DNA of 64,000 nt, taken from Angiostrongylus vasorum (Eukaryota > Nematoda > Chromadorea > Rhabditida > Metastrongylidae). Below, piece by piece: positions 33,437 to 41,883 of the stretch; positions within the stretch are counted from its first letter, which is position 1; every line of letters starts with the position of its first letter. A program made the position numbers and the translations under genes. The DNA lies in the NCBI GenBank assembly GCA_018806985.1, contig JADANN010000309.1:1674001-1738000 (forward strand), read 5' to 3'. The notes under the pieces are model-generated. The model was not told the origin of the DNA. It worked only from the letters and a program-made list of their open reading frames with translations, and did no database searches.

Positions 33437-33807
33437 TTACGTTAATTTTATTTGATTCGTCTTCACGTCCATTGTGCTGATGTCCAGCGCTTCTCACATT
33501 CAATTCGTTTCGTCGTATCCATTGTCCACGAAGTTCTTCCAACCTTTACGTGTGGCTTCGGTTGCTGTTTTTTGAAGATTTTCATTTTATCTTGGATCTC
33601 GTAGAATGCTGCTCGAGCAATTCTTCCTGGAGTCCTGAGATAGTCGGGCTGGAGCGTTCCCAACTGGACTGCAGAAAGTGATTTTTTTCCCAGACAACGC
33701 CGGTTCTCGATCTCGGAGGACTGAGAGGCTTAGTTGGCCCGGAGCGGAATCGAACTAGTACCATGCTCATGATGATGGGCATCACTACCACTGCGCTATC
33801 CGCCCCT
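33437..33807 (-). mobile_element. SINE-B, near full-length
   Basis: On the minus strand the head is GGGGCGGATAGCGCAGTGGT with B box AGTTCGATTCC. Next come CCGGGCCAACTAAGCC, the body GGGAACGCTCCAGCCCGACT and the 3' end GGATACGACGAAACGAATTG. The acceptor-stem strand CCGCTCC (33752 region) pairs with the GGAGCGG seen in the copy at 7704-8100. Confidence 0.85.
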
Positions 33808-34497
33808 TTACCACTTGTAGTTTGTTTTATTATAACAAAGCACGTGCTACACACCTTATTAATATCGAACTATGAGTTATTTATGGATGCAGTCCACGAA
33901 TTTTCAGTTTTATTCGATCAAAGACCAAGGTTTCAATGATTGTTCACAACCATACTTCCTGCCTTTTTCTTCTACTGATTAAATATTCCAACACGGTTTC
34001 TTAATATTCTAGTTTTCTCAGCTCTTTCCTCTACCATTCGCTCTATCAACAAATCGCTGGGTTTCTCTTTTTTATCCACTATATAGACTCCAATTTATTT
34101 AAGCGGCTACATAGCATGATTGAATGAGCCCACCGTCGATAATTCGCCTAACTGGAATATCCAACTGCCACTGCCATGCATGAGTGGTGGGTTGGTAGAT
34201 TGCGTCGTTGGCGAGCGTTCGACTAGAGGAGTTCAATCCCTGGCGATGATGATCATAATAAAAATGTACATCTGTTCTAATGAGGCTGACAAGGAGTTGT
34301 TGGAGAATAATACGATCTGAGCCAATCCTTTCTTGTTTGCCATATTCTTGACTAGGATTGCTACTTTTGAGGGTCAACGCAGTGTAATCTCTATCACGGA
34401 TTTCCTCAATAGTCCCTCTCGGCTTGCTAGATTTTATAGATGCGTCTATCTATTTCATTTAGTCATCAATGGCGCTTCAACCATCAATAAGGATGAA
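33808..34497. other. no recognisable gene
   Basis: Short frames 34099-34377 (minus) and 34120-34320 (plus) overlap one another and lack motifs. Confidence 0.45.
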
Positions 34498-34772
34498 AGT
34501 ATAAAGCGTTAGTCGTTGCTTAATCTCTTAGGGATGGGCCATGCATTCGACTTTATAAAGCACTGGTAGGAGTGATAGAGTGCATATTTGACCTTTACCA
34601 TGACTTTCGGTGGTCTACCGATGTGTCAACTCAGCCCTACTATCTTTCCCGAGAACTTTAGTACAAATTCGCCGACCCCAGTGCAGCGGAGGGTTTAGTG
34701 ATCAAAGGGCATGGAATCGAACCAACGACGAGTGCACTGTAGCGCACCTCCATCTACTACGCCATAAGCGCC
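34498..34772 (-). mobile_element. SINE-A, diverged full-length
   Basis: In plus coordinates: GCCATGCATTCGACTTTATA, GGTGGTCTACCGATGTGTCA, GCCGACCCCAGTGCAGCGGA, then the head TACTACGCCATAAGCGCC. Heavily mutated, so an old copy. Confidence 0.8.
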
Positions 34773-34794
34773 AAAAAGGATGAGAAGTTCATCC

Positions 34795-35300
34795 ATTTTT
34801 TTTACACGACCCCGTATCATATCTATTGTGCAGATCTCAGCACCTCTTTCATTCGATTCGTTTCCTCACCATAATCGCCCACAAAGCTCCTCGAACATTT
34901 CGTGTGCTCTTAGGACAGCAGCATTCGGCGTCTTGTCTGTTGATGTTATGAAAGTGTTTGAGTGAGTGGATTGCGTGTCAATTTGACTCCTCCAGGATCT
35001 GAAGTAGGCGGAGCCGAAACGTTAGCTAATGTTGTATTAAGTAAACCTTCCTGTTAGCAACCTCGTGTTTGCTTATCAAGAAAAACAGTGTATTATTTTG
35101 CGTGTTGTTTGAGGTGCTGTTTGAGGACTTTTATGGATGTCGTTAAATGCTGGTCAAGTTAATTCTCCTTGCACTCTTGGAGATAGCATGGCTAAGACAT
35201 TTCCAGGGTGGGACTGGGAAAGAGCGTTGGTTAAACTGTTAAACTAGCGCCTTTGCTCCTTGATCGATAGCATCACTAACCAGTGCAGTGCTCCGCTATC
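34795..35300 (-). mobile_element. SINE-B interrupted by a PLE-tail insertion
   Basis: 34795-34905 is the 3' part of a SINE-B (CATATCTATTGTGCAGATCT, CATTCGATTCGTTTCCTCAC). About 35110-35300 is the rest up to the tRNA-like head (GATGTCGTTAAATGCTGGTC ... CATCACTAACCAGTGCAGTG). Between them lies a plus-strand PLE tail with a hammerhead-like motif at 34993-35028 (CTGAAGT, AGGCGGAGCC, GAAAC-GTT-AGC). The exact junctions are not resolved. Confidence 0.55.
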
Positions 35301-35322
35301 TGTTAGCTCACCTATTACTGAT

Positions 35323-35482
35323 AGAGCGCGTGTGGCGCAGTGGTTGGAGACGCCATAGCCACACATACGTGAGATCGATCCCCGCGCCCATGGACCACCA
35401 AGTCTTCCATCCCTCCGGGATTGGCGAATTGGTACCAGACTTGTCTGGTACGATCGCAGCACGATACCTCGGTAAGCTACCG
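35323..35482 (+). mobile_element. SINE-A, 5' half
   Basis: The head GAGCGCGTGTGGCGCAGTGG through CGATCCCCGCGCCCATGG, then CCATCCCTCCGGGATTGGCG. It stops at GGTAAGCTACCG, so the 3' third and tail are missing. Confidence 0.85.
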
Positions 35483-35529
35483 TATTGTAATAGTAATAGC
35501 AATGATAATAATAACAATAATAGTTGCCA

Positions 35530-35770
35530 GGGTCGACTTTCTGTTAACCTCGGCATTGGATTATAAATATCTCGTTTTCTTTTTTCTTTTTTCGGCAACG
35601 CAAGGTTGTTATTCAGCACTCGTTTATTTCCTTACAGAAGGAACACATACAACACAGTCGTGGCTGACGTTTCGGCAGAATCGCCTTCTTCAGAGCTTGG
35701 AAGAGTACACTGATATGTAATTTACCAGGTCAAACACTTCAATAGCACAAACAGAAAGATGAAAATCTGA
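35530..35770 (-). mobile_element. PLE leader with the best-preserved hammerhead-like core
   Basis: On the minus strand the motif (35661-35698) reads AAGCT-CTGAAGA, AGGC-GATTC-TGCC, GAAAC-GTC, AGC. All core positions outside the stems match the hammerhead consensus, apart from one extra A before stem II. The leader toward 35531 carries CCGAGGTTAACAGAAAGTCG, as in other copies. Confidence 0.8.
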
Positions 35771-36265
35771 ACGATAATTACACGACCTCGAAAAACAGGA
35801 TTCGAAAACACCAACGCGCAAACTTCTCGAGGCCTTTTGAATAAATGCCAACAATCCGAGAATGAATAACAGGGAAGGTTGCCCAGAGGTAACATATGAT
35901 TAAGCCCCCGTATCTCAGAACTGGTTTTTGATGACGGGTGGTGCAGTCATCAACCATATGCCCTCTAACCGACTCTAAGCGGCTGTTCTTCTTGGGTGGA
36001 AAGCAGCTAAAAAACGGTGGGGTTTTTCGAGAAGCCGTTGATCGTGTAATTATCGCTCAGATTTTCTGTTTTTTGCTGTTGAAGAGTTTGACCTAGTGAA
36101 TTACACATCATTGTATCCTTCCAGGCTCTGAAGAAGACGATACTGTATGTGTTCTTCTTCTGAGGAAGTAAACGTGTGCTGAATGTTCGTGTGACCTTGC
36201 GATTGCCGAAAAAAGAAAAAGAAAACGAGACATTTATAATCCAATGCCGATTTTTACAGGAGGTC
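35771..36265 (+). mobile_element. PLE C-terminal remnant, tail and leader
   Basis: ENTNAQTSRGLLNKCQQSEN-like text at 35800-35860 is the post-endonuclease region. It is followed by tail blocks (ATCAACCATATGCCCTCTAA, AACGGTGGGGTTTTTCGAGA), a half motif (36122-36146, CTGAAGAAGACGATACTG) and the leader GCGATTGCCG. It is head-to-head with 35530-35770. Confidence 0.7.
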
Positions 36266-36274
36266 GATCCTAGC

Positions 36275-36505
36275 AACTATTATTGCTATAACTATTGTTA
36301 TTACTATTATTATTACTGCAGTCCGGAGTTTTGCAAATATCTCAGCATTATAGAAGTTATATTTCGCGACATACCCTGCAGTTAAAAAAGAATAGGCAGT
36401 AAATAAAAAGGTTAAGATTATTATTATTATTGCTATTATCATTATAACTAGTAGTATTGCTGCTTATGATTATTATGGTTATCCTTGTTATTGTTATTAT
36501 TATTA
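36275..36505 (+). repeat. SINE-D 3' end flanked by ATT/TTA microsatellites
   Basis: 36320-36418 is the end of a SINE-D right arm with its tail (TTTTGCAAATATCTCAGCAT, CTGCAGTTAAAAAAGAATAG, GCAGTAAATAAAAAGGTTAA). TTATTA-type simple repeats lie on both sides (36280-36318, 36418-36505), suggesting insertion into or expansion of a microsatellite. Confidence 0.8.
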
Positions 36506-36730
36506 GTCAGTGATCTTCGTACCCGTTATCTAAGAGGGCCATCCCTCGGATTAGCGCCTGTGTTGGGCTGTTTATGCATGCATGACAACCTAGTGGGTAT
36601 AACTGTGTAATGCTAGAGCTGATTCTGTATGGAATCGTGGGATATTTCTAAAACCGACTTTCATTTAGCCTCGGTACAAATAATCAATAGTTTCTTGAAT
36701 TATTAAGCTGACACGAAGTTGTTAAGAAGT
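36506..36730. other. no feature seen
   Basis: Short unassigned interval. Confidence 0.35.
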
Positions 36731-37030
36731 TTTATTCGCCATGTGCCAGTTAATACAACACCGACCACACCAAGATGCACTGGCACCTTGAAAGCAGACC
36801 AACATATCATACTGGGTGGCAGCAAATGAGCCGTGCTGAAGCACTGCAGATGGTGATTTCTTCATTCGAGCACTGCTCCATTCCAGAAGATTCGACTCGA
36901 TACTCCAACAAAAACCCTACATCGCGAGTACGACCAACTGTGGACAATCGGCTCGAATCAATTCTGCTCTGAAGAAGACGAACACGTCGAAAAGTTGGTG
37001 GAATAAGGCTTCTTACTAACATCGTGTTAA
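36731..37030 (+). mobile_element. PLE-type tail with hammerhead-like motif
   Basis: CGACCAACTGTGGACAATCG precedes the motif at 36965-37001: CTGCT-CTGAAGA, AGACG-AACA-CGTC (4-bp stem II), GAAAA-GTT-GG. GGTGGAATAAGG follows, as in the related segment 22840-23060. Confidence 0.6.
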
Positions 37031-37084
37031 CTTAGTAGTCAAAGAAACTATCGTACCAAAGTCGTGACCGCTGGCATTTGCTAG

Positions 37085-37530
37085 TATTTATGGATTGCTG
37101 GGATATTTTCCTAGGTTACTCTGGAAGCATTTACGGATGGGTGCGTGTGGCGCAGTGGTTGGAAGCGCCACTGCGACACACGTGTGGAATTGATCCCCCG
37201 CACCCATGGCCGACCAAGCCTTCCATCCCTCGTCGGTCGGTAAATTGGTACTAGACCTGTCTGGGAGGATAGCAGCACCTCTTGATGCATCAGTAGGCCA
37301 CCGTGAGTCATTGTAATCGCCAGATGTGCATCCAACCACCTCCAACGGTACTTAATGATATCGAATGCATGGCGCATCCCTCAGGGGCTTGATCAACGCC
37401 AAGAGCTTCATCCTTATTCTTACTCTGGAAGCAGTTTGCCAACCTGAACGGATGTGAGGTTTAGTTGGCCCGATGGGATATCGAACCAGGAGCCACGCAA
37501 CATCTCTAACCACTGCTCTTTACGCGCCAA
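37085..37530 (-). mobile_element. SINE-B host split by the SINE-A insertion
   Basis: 37085-37129 and 37420-37530 together give a SINE-B on the minus strand. Its head (37434-37530) reads GCGCGTAAAGAGCAGTGG, TTAGAGATG and B box GGTTCGATATCCC, then GGGCCAACTAAACCTC. The interrupting SINE-A is flanked by a duplicated 14-mer. Confidence 0.75.
37116..37433 (+). mobile_element. SINE-A nested in SINE-B, 14-bp target-site duplication
   Basis: TTACTCTGGAAGCA occurs at 37116-37129 and 37420-37433. The element between (37130-37419) has an 11-bp lead-in (TTTACGGATGG), the head GTGCGTGTGGCGCAGTGGTT, the body and the tail GAGCTTCATCCTTATTC. This orders the insertions: SINE-A is younger than this SINE-B. 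Confidence 0.9.
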
Positions 37531-38247
37531 ATAAAACAGCTTCTGATAATACAAAGGCATCCCGCAATTGGAGCGTCGACACATTATCGAAATCCTCTTT
37601 GAGGATATGAGTGGTTCGATTTTTTGAAGATTCCACTTCTTTTTAGATGGCCATTCTGGTTCATTAGAATTGATGAGGATGATTTATGCCTCATTCGCGT
37701 CAATCTAAATAGAGGACCAATGGCCTTGATGCGTTTCGAAGTATTCGCATGACCGCTTTCATTCATCACACCTTCGTGGCGGCTTTTCTGCCGTGTAGGA
37801 TCACACCACTTCGCCCTACCACCGATGTAATTTGGACATTCGCCGTATTCTGCATTGAATCTTCAATTTGCTGGCATTGAGGTGTCTAAGCCTAGTCTCT
37901 CAGAATCGAGTTTTGAACACAATGGAACTTAGCCTTCGCTGAAAACATTCTTCTTCAACGAACCGTCATCCTTCCATCACCATCTCTCCTCTACTTCTCT
38001 CCATATCTTATCCGCATAAGATTCGCGAAGAAATCTTTCTAGAGCAAGTCGAAACGCCTTATTAAATACATTCATGATCATCAGTGATAACAATTGCCGT
38101 CATTTAACAATTCTTTTTCTTCTTTTTACCACCAACCATTTCAAAAAGAAACTACCCAAAATGTGGTGAAATTGGTAATGAATTCTTCCGCTATGCAAAT
38201 AAATAATTTCAAATGGGCTTTCCAGCAAAAATAGCAATGTTGGGGGG
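37531..38247. other. no recognisable gene
   Basis: Frame 37584-37769 (minus) has no motif. A G-rich run GGGGGGGTAGGGG sits at about 38242-38256, next to the SINE-B head. Confidence 0.4.
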
Positions 38248-38530
38248 GTAGGGGAGTAGTTAGCGATGCATTCCGTCATAAAGTAAGGTGCTGGTTCAAC
38301 CATCTTCCTAACGTTCTCCTCCAATCCACGTGGGAGTGCCTTGACTCAACCGTTTCTGAGATTGCAAAGGCAGTCGACTTGAATACCATTTTTGGGGCAC
38401 GAAATCCTCAAGCAGTAGCCGTAATAGCCCGCATAGTGTATGAACATCTTTGCTGAAGACGAATGCAAGGAAAACAAAGATGTAAGTCCCGGATACTGTA
38501 CAGTAGATGTAAATACGGGCCACGTAAAAT
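38248..38530 (+). mobile_element. SINE-B subfamily copy
   Basis: tRNA-like head GGGGAGTAGTTAGCGATGC with B box GGTTCAACC, then CTCCAATCCACGTGGGAGTG, AAATCCTCAAGCAGTAGCCG and CTGTACAGTAGATGTAAATA. Same subfamily as 24684-24998. Confidence 0.75.
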
Positions 38531-39118
38531 AAGAAAGCAGAAAATAATTTTTATGGTTGGAACACTTTTTTTTAAGTTGAAGGGGTTTTCCACCATTATG
38601 AAACTCATCACATTACGGTGAACAAAACCAATTCAGTGTTTTCTGTGAGAATTTTGCTACGTTTTCGTGCGACGGAATGCTGTGGTGCTACCTTCTATGG
38701 TTTTGAAATCATCGGAGTGTTTTTTGTAAATGGAACTGCTATGCAGGGTGTAAGGGTTAGTTCTCCAGCAGGCTCATCAAAGCTTAAGTGAACTGCAACG
38801 TTTTCGTCCAGAAATCCAACCAAGAGTAAGCTTATGCTATAGACTGCTGTCTTCCATCAAAAAAGCCTTGTTCCAATGCAGCAATCCTTCTTACGTCAAG
38901 ATACACAAGGGACAGAGTACTTAGTGTGAGACGTGAAAATATGCTGGCGAGGTGGTTTTTGAAGTCAGTAGTCAACTGGAACTGCTGGTTCCACTCAATT
39001 CCCAATGATCAGGAGCGATCTAACTGTTGGAGTAAACTGTGATTCTTCATCGTTACTGAAAAAACCAGCAAATTCTAGTCAGCTGTTCATTAATGTAAGG
39101 TTAGTACATTGGCAAGAA
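38531..39118. other. no recognisable gene
   Basis: No motif-bearing frame and no repeat match. Confidence 0.4.
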
Positions 39119-39573
39119 TTTCTTTCTTTTTATTTTACACGATCCGTTTTTCACATCTACTGTGCGGATGCCTACATTTCTTGCATTCGACTCGTCTCCT
39201 CGCATCCATCGTCCTCTAGGGTCTCTCATCTAGGAGTATGGGATCAGCTGCTGAATGCTAATTTTCATTCCGTCAAGAATATCGTTGAGTAATGGTTGAG
39301 TCGATTCTTCTTGTAATCCTGAGATAGCTCTGCTAAGAAGTTCCCACTTGGATTGCGGAGAATAGACATTTCCCAGACAAGTCTACTACCAAAGCTCTGC
39401 TAAGAAGTTCCCACTTGGACTGCAGAGAATAGACTTTTTCTCAGACAAGTCTACTACCGATTTTTCCACCGCGGAAGGGTAGGGAGACTTGGCGAGCGGT
39501 GGGCGGCGTCGAGGCAGAACTATGTTCGTGATCACTATCACGTCATCACTATCACTGCTCCATCCACCCCTCC
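39119..39573 (-). mobile_element. SINE-B with an internal 67-bp tandem duplication
   Basis: Minus-strand SINE-B from the 3' end (CATCTACTGTGCGGATGCC) to the head (CTATCACTGCTCCATCCACC). The segment GCTCTGCTAAGAAGTTCCCA occurs at 39326 and again at 39393. Both are followed by matching AGAATAGAC and CAGACAAGTCTACTACC, i.e. two units of about 67 bp. Confidence 0.85.
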
Positions 39574-41883
39574 TATCGTATTGGCGACAACTATGTTTGT
39601 ACAGTGAAACTTGATTTTACATATATGGCGACCGAACATCGCATGACCACATTTAAGTCAAGGTCTCACAGAAAAACACGTAAGTAAACAACTCAAGTTA
39701 TAATGAACAGAGATTCAACACGGTATTTCGGAAAGTCCTGAGAGTGACGTTTGAAACAAATGAATGTTCAAACAAAAAAGTATCTAAATTCATAAAAATA
39801 ACGTGAAGCCGAAATTCATGGAGTCTGCGTGCGGGTGATGCAAATCCGTCCGAATCAGAGACTTACGCTATTATTGTACGGATCCATTAAACAATGGAGA
39901 TGACCTTAAGCGCAAAATCGAACAGCAGTGGCGACTTCTTTTATTTTTCACTTTTCCACATGCTCTCGATTTTGTACGGGAGTCATGTAATTGTTTTGCA
40001 TTCATCTCTAACACCCGTAATGCCGCAGTTTTTCTCACGATGCCCTTAACTGCAACGTATCCTATCCTACATTCCTGTTGACTTCAAAGTCGAATTTATT
40101 TCCTGGAAGCGGTCTCGAATTGACTCTCATGCTCGTATAAGGAAACACACCCACAATATGAATACGAAAATATACGTGCAGAAAAGTGTAAGCTAACAAA
40201 GCGGCGCACTACACAGACTCCGTTATCTTGAGCATAACTACGACTGAGAGAAATTGCGTGGTCGTTTTTTAGTTACCCCTTATTTGCAATATGAGGGTTA
40301 TCTTCCCTGCAGCACACATGTGAATTGAGTTCGTAAGGTCTCACAATAATCGATGGAATGCGTACCCACCACCTTGTTCATTTTGCAGTTCTCCGGAGAA
40401 TGAAAATGGATGTAAACTAACACGGCCGTGTATATGTATACTGAAGAATAAGCCCTTTTCTTACAATAACGCTTTGAAGGTGGATGTGGTACCAAAAAGC
40501 TTCACATAAGAGATAAATGGTTTATCTGGTTTAAGGTTGTGAATCGAACCAAATGACTGCTAGTGAATGATCGACTCTTCATCACATTTCACCAAAGCTG
40601 CTACAGTTCCCTTCTGGTAAATTTTTCCATAATACTTGAAGATCGTTTCTTTCTTTTCCTTCCGGAAGTAGCGTTATGTATTGGTTTCTATATACAATAC
40701 AAATTAAAAACTGAGAGCTTAATTTGTTCCAAAGAACAGATTTTTGGCGTAGTGTTCACGATAAACTCCGTTGTGCTAAAAGGGTGCTTTACTTTTTCTA
40801 GGCTACAAGAGCAGACTTTTCCTTGGCGTCCACTACGGTGACTTGTCCTAGTACATGTGATAAAACGTGCAATAGTTTTTCTTAATGACCGAATGGATAA
40901 AAAGAACTGAAAGATCATGAAAGCGTCCTGATGCTGATTTGTTACTGCAGGTCTACATAGGAATGATGGCAAACACTCTGTACTTTCAACTGTTCGCCCG
41001 GATCATTCTGTTTGTTACCCTAGTCACGCGTCAGTTTCTGTAGATTTTAGTACATGGTTTGCTACTTCACTTATCTGACAGCATTCGGTGATTTAATGTG
41101 TAACATTCTTTATGAATTCTAGTGTAGGTCATCGATGGAGCATTCTGGAAGTGCGGGTGTCCATAGCCGCACTTATTGCTACCCAGTTTTATTTGTTTTG
41201 ACCACTTTTAGTCTTCTGAATAGGAACAATATTTTTCGAGCAATAACCTGACGTCTACGATCTACGGCTCTAATAAAATATGAAGCAGATTTCGCCGTAA
41301 TATCGTATTCTTATACTCGTTGCAGGTCTGCCCATCGACACGATTTCGCTTCCTCATATTGTTCATTTTACTGCGAATTGTGTTGACAGTTCAGAATTCT
41401 TGGTTCATTAGGATGTTTCAGAATTTTATTTTCCTCGTTTAACACGCGTGAGCAGCTTTTTCCTAAGACTTCTTTTTTTTGGGAAGTAGAGCGCAGGGGG
41501 AGGAAGGGGATGACCCTCAGTGGTCGAGGCCGTGCATTTGTGCACCAGAAATAACTTTCCTCTAGGTTTGACTTTCCATTATCTCCCATCTATTAAAGAC
41601 GCGCTCAAATTCTTGTAGGACAAACGAGCGAGAAACTCCTTTCCCTTTGGAGTTCTTTCAAAAATTTTTTTTCCTAGAACAGATGAATGGCTTTATTTTA
41701 AATTTGTCCTATGCAAATGACAACCTATTGAATTCTCCGAGGCGCAGTTTTCTGCACAAGTCGTTCTCAGATTTTTTTTTCCAAATAACTCAGTCACATC
41801 AGATGGCGAAAACGATCTCACGACGCGATTCCTTGTCGTTGACGCAAATACGGGCATGTTCTGCCTATTCCAATCTGTGCCAG
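39574..41883. other. no confident gene; likely upstream region of the PDZ gene
   Basis: No repeat-family member. Frames such as 40563-40841 show no motif. One coding-like frame follows acceptor-like CCAAATAACTCAG near 41800 (SDGENDLTTRFLVVDANTG, MFCLFQSVPGRGK). It could be an alternative or frameshifted upstream exon of the PDZ gene. Confidence 0.4.

Noticed and set aside
36007..36276. 89-codon minus frame
   Set aside because: Antisense to a PLE tail and leader; no motif.
39326..39459. Direct repeat as a CRISPR-like or satellite array
   Set aside because: Only two units, inside a SINE-B; no spacers and a eukaryotic context.
40563..40841. 92-codon plus frame
   Set aside because: Hydrophobic, AT-driven composition, no splice sites or domain; treated as chance.
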